A stretch of 64,000 bases of DNA from Candidatus Hinthialibacter antarcticus (GTDB lineage: Bacteria; Hinthialibacterota; Hinthialibacteria; Hinthialibacterales; Hinthialibacteraceae): the NCBI GenBank assembly GCA_030765645.1, contig JAVCCE010000008.1:1-64000 (forward strand). The letters run 5' to 3'. How positions within the stretch are numbered: position 1 is the stretch's first letter; every line of letters starts with the position of its first letter. The position numbers and the translations under genes are program-made. Of this stretch, positions 15,547 to 23,971 are shown piece by piece. The notes under the pieces were generated by a model, which was not told the DNA's origin, searched no databases, and saw nothing but the letters and a program-made list of their open reading frames with translations.

Positions 15547-17193
15547 ATGGCGAGAGCGCCGCGAAGTTCACGTACAAAACAAAAAGCCAAAACGCGCAGC
15601 ACCTCGACGCAAAAATTGGGGCGCGGAAAACGCTATGCAACCGGCATCGACATCGGACGCTTTTCGGTGAAAATTGTCACGTTGGGCGGCGATGATGAAG
15701 GCAAGATTGATTTCCGCAAAGCGACCGTCGAGCACGTTCCTGAAGCGAACGGCGCTGAGTACCCGGAAGAGCTGCACGCCCGGCAACAGGAAGCGTTAAA
15801 AGAAGCCTTGAAACAACATGGAAAACTCGAAGGCCGGATTGCGCTCGGGTTTCCCCGCGAACGGGCTTCGATTCGCTATGTGACTTTACCTTCAAGCCGA
15901 ACGGAAGAATTGCGCGAAATGTTGTATTACGATGTGGAGCGGCATGTGCCGTTTCCCATTGATGATTTAGAACTCGCGTTTGAAATTATTGATCAGAGCA
16001 GTGAGCATGAGTCGCGCGTGATGATGGTGTGCGCCCCGACCTCGGAAATTGAACCGTACGTCGAAATGTGCCACGCATTAAAGATCGATATCGACATGAT
16101 TCATCTGAATGTAGTGGCGGATGCGGAAGCCTACGGGCGCACCATGCCGGAAACGGAAACCTCTGCGCTGGTGAACTTTGGGCGGTCGTCGGTTACGCTC
16201 GCCGTGGTACACAACAAGCGGTTGCTCTACAGCCGCAGCTTGCCCGTGACGGAGCAGCGCTTACTCGACGGTTTCGCTGGCGCAAGAACCTGGAAAGACC
16301 TGCAGGGGCGCGTGACGGCGGCGGGGGCGTTGAACCCTCGTGAAAAAGAGCACTTTACGCAGTGGGTCGATCATCTGGCGTTAGAACTGATGCGTTCCAT
16401 GAGCGCGTATATGTGCGAAGAGGGCGCCGCCAAAGTCGATAAGATGATTCTATGCGGCGGGGCGGGATACTTTCCCGCCGGGCCTCCTCGGGGCCTGACT
16501 ACAAAAATGAAAACCAACGCCGCGATTGAACCCGCCTTAAATGGTTCGATTCCGGCGAGCGACGAATATCACGCGACCGTATTGGCGACCTCCGCCGGGT
16601 TGGCGTTGCGCGCATTGCGGAAAGGCGACGACCCGCTCAATATCCTGCCTGAGGCGATGGTGCAAGCGAGAAAACAACGCCAGACGTCTTCGTTCCGTAA
16701 GAACGTCGCGGTGATGTTCTTTATGATTTTCATGCTGTTGGGCTCTGCCGGATATTTGAAATGGCATGAGCAATATAAAGTCATGTCGGAAGTGAATGGC
16801 TACCACGGCAATTTGGTGAAAGAGACTTCGGCTGTCCAGAAGATGCGTAAAAAAATTGGCGACGTTGAACATTATCTTGACATCGAACAATCATGCCTGG
16901 TGGTTCTTCAACAAATGTTAGAGGCGTTGCCTCAACGAATTTGGCTTTACAATGTCACTTTCAAAAAGCGCGGGACGTTAGAAATCACCGGGCAGGTCGA
17001 AACCGAAAACGAAGTCCAGCAGATTCAAAAAGCGCTGCAAGATTTGCGCCCTAACCCGGGCGGCGAGCGCTTTTTTATTAGCGTTCACAACTCGCGTACT
17101 CAGAATAAAGAATTAGAACTTGGGCGCAATAAAATGACTGTGCGCGAATTTCAGTTCAACTGTATGTTGCGCTGGGAAGAAGATCGAAACTGA
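15547..17193 (+). CDS. gspL: GspL-like protein: PilM actin fold fused to PilN
   Basis: This 548-residue protein combines a cytoplasmic actin-like domain with a single membrane helix (about 386-405) and a periplasmic PilN-like domain. The actin part opens GIDIGRFSVKIVTL, as in PilM, and continues with SALVNFGRSSVTLAV and MILCGGAGYF. GspL has this same fusion layout and links the GspE ATPase to GspM. ATG 15547 is chosen because AGGAGAGG precedes it; an earlier in-frame ATG would overlap gspK. A basic, Ser/Thr-rich N-terminal tail of about 30 residues precedes the fold. Confidence 0.85.
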   Translation: MARAPRSSRTKQKAKTRSTSTQKLGRGKRYATGIDIGRFSVKIVTLGGDDEGKIDFRKATVEHVPEANGAEYPEELHARQQEALKEALKQHGKLEGRIALGFPRERASIRYVTLPSSRTEELREMLYYDVERHVPFPIDDLELAFEIIDQSSEHESRVMMVCAPTSEIEPYVEMCHALKIDIDMIHLNVVADAEAYGRTMPETETSALVNFGRSSVTLAVVHNKRLLYSRSLPVTEQRLLDGFAGARTWKDLQGRVTAAGALNPREKEHFTQWVDHLALELMRSMSAYMCEEGAAKVDKMILCGGAGYFPAGPPRGLTTKMKTNAAIEPALNGSIPASDEYHATVLATSAGLALRALRKGDDPLNILPEAMVQARKQRQTSSFRKNVAVMFFMIFMLLGSAGYLKWHEQYKVMSEVNGYHGNLVKETSAVQKMRKKIGDVEHYLDIEQSCLVVLQQMLEALPQRIWLYNVTFKKRGTLEITGQVETENEVQQIQKALQDLRPNPGGERFFISVHNSRTQNKELELGRNKMTVREFQFNCMLRWEEDRN

Positions 17194-17235
17194 CACGGGC
17201 GTGAATTAGTTCGCCCCGTTTAAAGGAAGGCAGAA

Positions 17236-17883
17236 ATGGCCCGACCGAAATCAGAGAAATTTCTTGCAATTGCCGTCATATTTTTGGGGCTTGTTTTTGG
17301 CGCTCCCTATCTCTATCAAAATATTGATTTAAGCACCGTCTTGCTGCAAAGCGACGTAGACGAAAAAAAAGAAGCCATTACCGCGATGCAGGACGTTATG
17401 GCCCTCAAGCCTGGCATCGAGTCGCGATACAACGCCATGATGTCTGAATTAACGCTCGGCTTGAACGGCAAAGAAAACGAAGCGCAATTCAACGAAATGT
17501 TAGACTCCGAACAAGAGTTACAGATTCGCCAGCAAGTTACGCAAATTTTTGAACAACTTGGATTGCAGGACGCGTATGACAACATTCAGAGCCGCGATCC
17601 CGAACGCGACGACGAATTTAAAATCGTTTCGATCAGTATTGATAACTTAGAGTGTACGCCTGATCAACTCGGTCAATTGTTGTATCGGCTTGAAGAGCAA
17701 TCCGAAGTCATGGAAGTCAAAGAATGCAGTATTACCAATCAAATTACCGACCGGGGCGACCCGCCGCGCCGTCGCGAAACGTTAAACTTTGATATGAGCA
17801 AAGGACTGTTGACCGTCGATTTGCAAATCTCGCGGCTAGTCGAATATAAAAAAGGCGAGGCGCCTAAAAAGAAACGGAGTTAA
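17236..17883 (+). CDS. gspM: GspM/PilO-like assembly protein
   Basis: This is a 215-residue bitopic protein with one membrane helix at about residues 9-28, then a coiled coil (about 35-65) and a small ferredoxin-like periplasmic domain (FKIVSISIDNLECTPDQLGQ and LTVDLQISRLVEY). Size, topology and place after the GspL-like gene match GspM/PilO. Sequence conservation in this family is weak, so the call rests mainly on context. AAAGGAAGG precedes the ATG. Confidence 0.75.
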   Translation: MARPKSEKFLAIAVIFLGLVFGAPYLYQNIDLSTVLLQSDVDEKKEAITAMQDVMALKPGIESRYNAMMSELTLGLNGKENEAQFNEMLDSEQELQIRQQVTQIFEQLGLQDAYDNIQSRDPERDDEFKIVSISIDNLECTPDQLGQLLYRLEEQSEVMEVKECSITNQITDRGDPPRRRETLNFDMSKGLLTVDLQISRLVEYKKGEAPKKKRS

Positions 17884-17885
17884 TC

Positions 17886-18434
17886 ATGAAGCAAGGAACC
17901 AAAGCCGTTTTGTCATACACGCTTCTTTTTCTCACGTTGGTCGGGACGGCGTTTTTGTTGGGATTTGAAGTGAAGCATTATCTCTATGAACAAACAGACC
18001 CGTTAGAAGAAATTAGACGCAACGAACCGGATCAAGAAGAAATCAAAAATAAAGAAGACCAACAAAAAGAGCGGCAGCGCAACGATATTTTGTTTGCCTT
18101 TGGGCAGACGAACGCGTTTACGCCTCTCGCGACGCCGGTGCCGTTTCCAACCGCGACGCCCTTGCCGCCGCCGGAGCCGACGCCGATCGTTCCCGGGCGC
18201 GGGTTTATGGTTGAGTTCGCAGCGCGGAACATGTGCATCTTGCTGGGCTACGACAAAGAACAGCGCATGGTGCGCCCTGGCGATATTATTGAAGACCAGG
18301 TGATTGGTAATTTTAAAATTTTAGAATGCAAAGCGGACTACCAAAACACAGCGGCGCCGTTTAGCGTGAAAGTACAGCACGTTGATTCCGGCACGGTTCG
18401 CTGGATTTCTGAACAAGCGCCAAAGAAGAAGTAA
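17886..18434 (+). CDS. gspC: GspC/PilP-like secretin-coupling protein
   Basis: This 182-residue protein has an N-terminal membrane helix (about 8-27), a charged coiled stretch (about 38-65), a proline-rich spacer (about 79-103, with repeated TP/PP) and a C-terminal beta-domain of about 75 residues (MVRPGDIIEDQVIGNFKIL) resembling the HR/PilP fold that touches the secretin N0 domain. It sits directly before the secretin gene, as gspC normally does. Assignment is by architecture and position. It begins 3 bases after the gspM stop. Confidence 0.7.
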   Translation: MKQGTKAVLSYTLLFLTLVGTAFLLGFEVKHYLYEQTDPLEEIRRNEPDQEEIKNKEDQQKERQRNDILFAFGQTNAFTPLATPVPFPTATPLPPPEPTPIVPGRGFMVEFAARNMCILLGYDKEQRMVRPGDIIEDQVIGNFKILECKADYQNTAAPFSVKVQHVDSGTVRWISEQAPKKK

Positions 18435-18489
18435 GCAAAGACTCGATCAAACAAATCAGACGATTGTTATGGGGCAAAGGAGCAGACCA

Positions 18490-20475
18490 TTGAAGGGCAT
18501 TCACCAGAGAGCAATGATGATGTTGGGGCTCGCGTTGTTGATGACGGCGTCATTGGCAATTGCGCAAGATACAAAACCAGCAGAACCCGCCGCGCCAGCC
18601 GGCAACCAAAACGCCGCCCCGGAACAACAAGGCGGGACCGGCCTCGATTATCAAATCCAAGGCCCTGTGCAGATGGTCAATCAAGACCTGGATTTTCTCA
18701 TTGGTCTATTGCAGAGCGAGAGCGGCGTTCAGATTGTGAAAGGCGACAGTATTAAGAAAAACGTCACCTTTAATTTAATGAACCCGACCATTCGCCAGGT
18801 GCTAGATACGGTGCTGCCGCCGATTGGTCTAGATCACACCGTTAATGATTCCGGCGTTGTGTATGTTGATACGGTAGAAAAAATTAAACAAGCGACTCAA
18901 CCTCTCGTTGAATTGGTGAGTCGGACATTTTCGCCGCGATTTGTCGATGTCACGCAGCTGCAAGACGCCATCGGCAACCTGAAAAGTGCAAGCGGCCAGA
19001 TCATTATTGATCCTGATTCACAAAAAATTATTGTGACCGATACGCCGGAAGTGGTTGAAGCGATCGAACAGATGATTCAGCAACTTGACGTACGGACTGA
19101 GATGCGGGTATTTCCAATCCGTTACGGCAATGCGCAAGAAATCGCCGATCAGTTACAGGGCGTTATTAACACCATCGAAGGCGAATTGTTCGTTGATATT
19201 CGCAACAACCTTATCATCATCAAAGACACGCGCGACCGTCTTGACGCGGCGCAGGCGATCATTGAGCAACTCGACGTTGCGGTGGATATCCGCGTGATTC
19301 CGTTGGCATTTGCGTTGCCTGATGATGTGTTGCCGATTATCGAAACATTATTAAGCGAGAACGGTTACATTGATTTTGACCCGCGCACATCGCGATTGAT
19401 TGTGCAGGACATCCCCAGCATTCTCGATCAGATAACCGACTTGATTGAACAGTTGGATATCGCGACTCAACAGGTTTATGTGGAAGCCGATATCGTGCAG
19501 ATCAGCAACGATAAGTCATTCAGTTTCGGCACCAAGTCAGATTTTGGAACCGACATCGGCGCAGGCGGCGATCCCGGTTCACCAGGAGTTGGATCCACAA
19601 CCGATTCGGTCTTTTCCAGTTTTAATCCATTTTTATCGACTTCAAGCGGCGGTTTGACGCTGCTTGACGTAAACAAAGGGACGTATCGTTTTCAAATTGA
19701 CATGATGGTCAGCCGTGAGAAGGCGGAAGTGATTGCCAGTCCGCGCTTATTAATTCAAGACGGCGGCATTGGTTCCTTTAATTTAGGTTCACAAGAACCC
19801 TTTGCAACTCGCCAACAAAATTCCTTCTTTGGCGGAAGCGGGAACGATTTTTACACGCAACAGTTTCGCAATGTTGGTACGACCATCAATTTGGAAGTTT
19901 ACGCCAGCGAAGCGGGCTATATCGAAATGTACATCAATATTGAAGATACGCGCGCCCGTCGCGTTGAACTGGCCAACTTAGGCGACAGCCTCGCAGTTGA
20001 CGGTTCGTTTATAGATACCAGCGCGACGGTGAAGTCAGGTCGTACGGTCGTATTGGGCGGGATCATTAACCGCAGCAGTTCCGAGTCGCGATCCGGCGTA
20101 CCTATATTAAGCAGTATTCCAATCATCGGCGGTTTGTTCAGCAATAAGAACAAACAAAGCGAAAAGCAAAAATTACTGGTATTCATCACGCCGCGACTGG
20201 TGAACATCGACGACCCATACGACTTTGCCCAAGTGGATAACGTCGAGCGATTGAAAAACCTTCGCAACAGCGGCGCGACCGGATTTCTTGAAACCGATGT
20301 TGATGATTCCTATATCGACTGGAGTAATGAGGAAGACAACGAGCAGCAAGCGATTTTGGACGCATTAGAAAATATTGACGACGTCCCATCGGGGAAAGCC
20401 CAAACCAAAGAAAAAACGCCTTCTCTTGAAGAGCAAATGGATGAAGGCGTTGTACGCATGAAGCGCAAAAAATAA
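18490..20475 (+). CDS. gspD: T2SS outer-membrane secretin GspD
   Basis: This is the 661-residue outer-membrane channel. The signal peptide MKGIHQRAMMMLGLALLM... ends in ASLAIA. It is followed by an N0 domain (DLDFLIGLLQSESGVQIV), three N1-N3 repeats (for example FVDVTQLQDAIGNL, VFPIRYGNAQEIADQL, VIPLAFALPDDVLPII) and the secretin core with its signature VVLGGIINRSSSE and GVPILSSIPIIGGLF. TTG 18490 is taken as the start because AAAGGAG lies 7 bases upstream and the signal peptide is then exact; ATG 18469 is in frame but has no ribosome-binding site. The acidic C-terminal tail could bind a pilotin. It is the last gene of the operon. Confidence 0.92.
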   Translation: MKGIHQRAMMMLGLALLMTASLAIAQDTKPAEPAAPAGNQNAAPEQQGGTGLDYQIQGPVQMVNQDLDFLIGLLQSESGVQIVKGDSIKKNVTFNLMNPTIRQVLDTVLPPIGLDHTVNDSGVVYVDTVEKIKQATQPLVELVSRTFSPRFVDVTQLQDAIGNLKSASGQIIIDPDSQKIIVTDTPEVVEAIEQMIQQLDVRTEMRVFPIRYGNAQEIADQLQGVINTIEGELFVDIRNNLIIIKDTRDRLDAAQAIIEQLDVAVDIRVIPLAFALPDDVLPIIETLLSENGYIDFDPRTSRLIVQDIPSILDQITDLIEQLDIATQQVYVEADIVQISNDKSFSFGTKSDFGTDIGAGGDPGSPGVGSTTDSVFSSFNPFLSTSSGGLTLLDVNKGTYRFQIDMMVSREKAEVIASPRLLIQDGGIGSFNLGSQEPFATRQQNSFFGGSGNDFYTQQFRNVGTTINLEVYASEAGYIEMYINIEDTRARRVELANLGDSLAVDGSFIDTSATVKSGRTVVLGGIINRSSSESRSGVPILSSIPIIGGLFSNKNKQSEKQKLLVFITPRLVNIDDPYDFAQVDNVERLKNLRNSGATGFLETDVDDSYIDWSNEEDNEQQAILDALENIDDVPSGKAQTKEKTPSLEEQMDEGVVRMKRKK

Positions 20476-20531
20476 GGACGCGCTTTTTGTGATTCCGCCG
20501 GGTATCAATCGGCGATACTGAGTGATACAAA

Positions 20532-21026
20532 ATGGGAGATACTCGCAGCAGTGAGGAGCGGGCGTTTTATTTCGCCTATTGCGTACGTCTGGATGCCATC
20601 CGGCTTGATCCGCGTCATGTGGCTTGTATTTCATCCGAGACGGTGACGTTGCCTGATTACTGTCTGTTGTTCAATGTTCTCGAAGACCACGATTTTATTT
20701 TTGAATGTCGGGGGCTTGCGAACATTGTTCCGACGCCGGGCGCATCGGTCGAAGGCGTATTGTATGAAATTTCAACCGACGCCATTGATGCGCTTGATGC
20801 GTATGTGGGAGTGGATGATTTGAAGTATTACCGAAAGCCGGTGCGGGTCCATCGTCAAAATGGCTGCGGGGTTTCGGCGTTTACGTATGCGGCTTGGCCG
20901 GATAAAACCGCGCAAGGCTTGCGTCCGCATGATGGGTATTTACATCAGTTGGTCCAAGCGGCGAAGCGCCACGGATGTTCGCAGCGCTTTTTATCCTGGC
21001 TCTCAAACCAACCGACTTGCGTTTGA
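20532..21026 (+). CDS. GGCT-like protein lacking the catalytic Glu
   Basis: This 164-residue protein has the gamma-glutamylcyclotransferase (AIG2/GGCT) fold: FAYCVRLDAIRL replaces the usual YGSNM-like substrate loop, and GLANIVPTPGASVEGVLYEI and ALDAYVGV...YYRKPVRV follow the family pattern. In GGCT the general base is a Glu in LDxxEG. Here that position is V92 (LDAYVG), so cyclotransferase activity is doubtful. It may have another substrate or a binding role. Its stop is separated by one base from the convergent hpt stop. Confidence 0.75.
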   Translation: MGDTRSSEERAFYFAYCVRLDAIRLDPRHVACISSETVTLPDYCLLFNVLEDHDFIFECRGLANIVPTPGASVEGVLYEISTDAIDALDAYVGVDDLKYYRKPVRVHRQNGCGVSAFTYAAWPDKTAQGLRPHDGYLHQLVQAAKRHGCSQRFLSWLSNQPTCV

Positions 21027-21027
21027 A

Positions 21028-21567
21028 TTATTGGTTTTCATTCAAGCAAGGAACCGCAATGTAGGGCAGTTGGCGGTAGCGTTCCTGATAATCAAGCCCA
21101 TACCCGACCACAAATAGATTTGGAATGGTAAAGCCGGAATAGTCAATCGGCGCTTCGGCTTTACGTTCAACCCCCTCTTTAATTAAGAATACGCACGTTT
21201 TTAGCGTTTTCGGTTGTTCACGCAGACACCGTTGATACGCATAGGCCATGCTGGCGCCCGTATCGTAAATGTCTTCGAGCAACAAAACATTTTTCCCCGT
21301 TAAATTCGGCAACGGCAGGCTTGTTTCAACAATTTTGCTTTGCGGTTGCGTTTCTCCCTGATAACTGGAAAGCGAGAGAAAGCCGGTTTCAATATCCAGA
21401 GAAAGCGCCCGGATCAAGTCGGCGTGAAATATAAACCCACCTTTTAATACGGAAATCACGATTAAAGGATCGCCGACAAAATCCTCTTGAATCTGTTGGG
21501 CCAATTCACGGACTTTTTGTTGTATCTGATCTTCGGATATAACAATTGATTCGATTTTTGGGATCAT
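21028..21567 (-). CDS. hpt: Hypoxanthine phosphoribosyltransferase
   Basis: This is a 179-residue purine-salvage enzyme that makes IMP or GMP from hypoxanthine or guanine and PRPP. The PRPP loop LLLEDIYDTGASMAY (95-109) contains the catalytic E98-D99...D102. The flexible-loop SSYQGE and the base-binding segment GYGLDYQERYRQLPYI (D159, R163) match bacterial Hpt. It overlaps the upstream TPR lipoprotein gene by 4 bases (ATGA), indicating coupled translation. Confidence 0.93.
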   Translation of the reverse strand: MIPKIESIVISEDQIQQKVRELAQQIQEDFVGDPLIVISVLKGGFIFHADLIRALSLDIETGFLSLSSYQGETQPQSKIVETSLPLPNLTGKNVLLLEDIYDTGASMAYAYQRCLREQPKTLKTCVFLIKEGVERKAEAPIDYSGFTIPNLFVVGYGLDYQERYRQLPYIAVPCLNENQ

Positions 21568-22682
21568 GGTTCCGGCGTTACAGAAGGGATTTCATCGTGA
21601 CTTGGTGCGGAGCCTTGTATGAAGTATTTGAGCAATTCTTTCACCTTGGGTTGGTTCGGGGCGATGCTCAAAGATAGCTGCAAATATTTATGGGCTGGCA
21701 GCATTTGGTCTTTTCGCGCATATAGCGTTGCCAGCAAATTATAGAGCGATGGGTCCTGGATGGGCGTTCCGCTTGTGAGTAGTCCTTCTTCCGCCGACTG
21801 CGCTTGGGTGAGCGCTTCGTCTTCGCGTTGGGCGGCGAACAGCATCTCCGCATATTGCGCGCGATGCCAGGGGCTGGTGTTGGGGCAAACCAGGGCGCGG
21901 GTAAATGCGCTTTCCGCTTCACCAAAATCGAGTACGGTTAATTGAGCGCGACCGATCAGCGCCCATAAATTGGCGTCGCGTTTGGTTTCGGGCGACAGTT
22001 GTTTCGCCATAGTCAACGCATTTTGCGCTTGGCCTAGTTCCAAATGGCATTCAGCGATTTGGCGGATGGCGTCGTCGCTTTTTTCAGAGGCGGATTCGGA
22101 TTCGGCTAAATAGGCTTTGCCTTCTTCAATCTGGCCTTTTTGAATTTTGATGTAGGCCAGCATCGCTTTCGTCAATGGACTGACGTCCCCGAGCGATATG
22201 GCCTTTCGCAATGAACCCTCGGCTTCATCCAGGGAACTCATCTGCATTTGGATCATGCTGGAAAGGTATAAAGCGCGGGGCCGGTTACGGGCCGACGCCG
22301 ACATTTGGTTGAGGCGGTCCCAGGCGGGCTTGGCTTGGCTTTCGAGAATGCCCAACTCGGCTAACAGCAGCAATACGTCATCGTCGCCGGGTGAGAGTTC
22401 CAAAGCGCGTACAGCGTTGCGGCGCGCTTCCGTATAGTCGCCTGTCAGGCGTTGAATGAGCGCAAAGTTATAGAGTAAGTCTACATTGCGCGGGTTTTCG
22501 CTTAACGCTTTGCTGATAATTTCAGAGGCTTCATCATATTGTCCAGCCTTCACAAGCGTGGTAACGTCAACCGCGCTAGCGTTTTGCTGAGACGGGCTGC
22601 ATGATGCGCAAATCAGCAAGAGTAGAATATTGAAGATCACAGCCCATTTCAAAAAAGGCTGATTGGTTTGGTCCGGGGCCAT
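21564..22682 (-). CDS. TPR-repeat lipoprotein
   Basis: This is a 372-residue exported tetratricopeptide-repeat protein. A hydrophobic segment (about 11-27) ends in ICASC with C28 as the probable lipidated residue; the lipobox is slightly atypical because position -3 is Cys. At least eight TPR units follow (for example AGQYDEASEIISKALSENPR, GDYTEARRNAVRALELSPGD, LGQAQNALTMAKQLSPE). It is likely a scaffold on the periplasmic side. It is co-transcribed with hpt. The start is uncertain because AAAGGA lies 13 bases upstream. Confidence 0.8.
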   Translation of the reverse strand: MAPDQTNQPFLKWAVIFNILLLLICASCSPSQQNASAVDVTTLVKAGQYDEASEIISKALSENPRNVDLLYNFALIQRLTGDYTEARRNAVRALELSPGDDDVLLLLAELGILESQAKPAWDRLNQMSASARNRPRALYLSSMIQMQMSSLDEAEGSLRKAISLGDVSPLTKAMLAYIKIQKGQIEEGKAYLAESESASEKSDDAIRQIAECHLELGQAQNALTMAKQLSPETKRDANLWALIGRAQLTVLDFGEAESAFTRALVCPNTSPWHRAQYAEMLFAAQREDEALTQAQSAEEGLLTSGTPIQDPSLYNLLATLYARKDQMLPAHKYLQLSLSIAPNQPKVKELLKYFIQGSAPSHDEIPSVTPEP

Positions 22683-22774
22683 ACGCTCGTATTCGTCCTT
22701 TCAGAACGGAGGAAGAGAACCTGAAATATCTATACACTAACGGTTCCCAATACGAAAATGTCATCCTATCATTT

Positions 22775-22826
22775 GGTCGAAATCAAGCATAGCCTCGACC
22801 CTGCGCTGGCGCCAGAGAAAGCGCTT
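22775..22826. promoter_or_regulatory. Inverted repeats between divergent genes
   Basis: GGTCGA (22775-22780) is mirrored by TCGACC (22795-22800). It is followed by the perfect palindrome CTGGCGCCAG inside a GCGCT...AGCGC hairpin. The pair lies in the 180-base gap between the divergent TPR lipoprotein and pgeF genes, where an operator or leader element would be expected. Confidence 0.3.
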
Positions 22827-22861
22827 GAGTAAGGTCAATGCGACAAAAAAAAGGACGCCTA

Positions 22862-23620
22862 ATGTTTTTACTGCAATCGGAACGACTAAATTCCATCCCA
22901 TCCATCACTCACGGCTTTTTCGGGCCGGACGACTGCAACCAATTGACCGACAATGTCAGTTTTAAAACCGGTTCGGTTGAAGACGCCCGCAATGCGCGCA
23001 AACGCGCGTGTGATTTGATCGGCGTTGAGAGCGCCCATCTCACCCATGTCTATCAAGAACACAGCGATGTGTTGTTTCCTGTAACTCAGGCGCAGCGCGG
23101 CGCGGGCGCCAACGGGCCGGACGGACAGGTCGGGACAGGCGACGGCTTGATGACCGCTGATCCCGAAACGCCTCTTTCGATTTTGGTCGCTGATTGTTTG
23201 CCGTTGTTTTTCGCTTCGAAGGACGGCAAGGCGATTGCGCTGGCCCACGCGGGATGGCGCGGCACATTGAAGGCCATCGCCAAAAAAACGATTGAGCGGA
23301 TGCAGCAGGAATACGGAACCAAGCCGGAAGATATCAATGTGTGGATCGGCCCCGGCATCTCCTACGATCATTTTGAAGTCGGCGAAGACACCTGGGCGTA
23401 CTTCATGGACGGCTGGTGCCAGTATCATGATTGCTTTGATACCAAGAGCCGCTGCATTGATTTAAAGGGCTTGAACATCTATCAGCTGATTGAAGCAGGC
23501 GTCCCTGAAGATAACATTGAAGAGTCGGAAGAATGCACCGTCGGCGATGAGCGCTTTTATTCATACCGCCGCCAGGGCGAGGGAAAAGGCCACAACCTTG
23601 CCGTTATTATGAAGAAATAA
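22862..23620 (+). CDS. pgeF: Peptidoglycan-editing factor PgeF (YfiH/laccase-domain)
   Basis: This 252-residue protein is of the YfiH/CNF1 fold. Members remove misincorporated residues from peptidoglycan precursors and also show purine nucleoside phosphorylase/deaminase activity. The metal ligands are visible: H67 (YQEHSD), C112 (ADCLPLFF) and H129 (AHAGWRG). ITHGFFG at the N-terminus and FYSYRRQGEGKGHNLAVI at the C-terminus are typical. The start ATG 22862 has AAGGA 6 bases upstream, so a longer version from 22838 is not favoured. Confidence 0.9.
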   Translation: MFLLQSERLNSIPSITHGFFGPDDCNQLTDNVSFKTGSVEDARNARKRACDLIGVESAHLTHVYQEHSDVLFPVTQAQRGAGANGPDGQVGTGDGLMTADPETPLSILVADCLPLFFASKDGKAIALAHAGWRGTLKAIAKKTIERMQQEYGTKPEDINVWIGPGISYDHFEVGEDTWAYFMDGWCQYHDCFDTKSRCIDLKGLNIYQLIEAGVPEDNIEESEECTVGDERFYSYRRQGEGKGHNLAVIMKK

Positions 23621-23671
23621 AGTTGCAGTGCAAAATGGAATGGCTTATATTGATAGAATTCAGAGGCGGCG

Positions 23672-23971
23672 ATGTCTGAACTTTTATTGAACGGCGTGAT
23701 GGAGGAAGAAGCCGGAGATTTTTTTCATATTTGCTTCTTCACCGATCGGCATGGCTTAGACTTGAATAATGATGACAATTATATTTTCGTGCCGAAGGTC
23801 GTTTGCCGTGTGATCGATTACCGCACCATTGCCGTGCAAGATTGGTATGTGAAAAAGAAATCGCTTCAGTGTTACATCAGCGGAAAATCCAAAGGGCCGT
23901 TGACGCAGCCGCCGCAAAACACATCTGCGTCCGGCGTCGAAGAGCGTCTGCGTGAATTAAAGCGCAGATGA
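23672..23971 (+). CDS. Hypothetical 99-residue protein
   Basis: No family is recognised. The protein is soluble and acidic in the first half (MEEEAGDFFHICFF), with two hydrophobic beta-like strands (YIFVPKVVCRVIDY and AVQDWYVKKKSLQCYI). It ends in a Pro/Ser-rich linker and a charged helix (VEERLRELKRR). GAGGCGG precedes the ATG. Its last 15 bases overlap the convergent glycosyltransferase gene. Confidence 0.55.
   Translation: MSELLLNGVMEEEAGDFFHICFFTDRHGLDLNNDDNYIFVPKVVCRVIDYRTIAVQDWYVKKKSLQCYISGKSKGPLTQPPQNTSASGVEERLRELKRR

Noticed and set aside
22886-23428. 180-codon antisense frame inside pgeF
   Set aside because: The sense frame has intact metal ligands and a good ribosome-binding site; the antisense product has no recognisable features.
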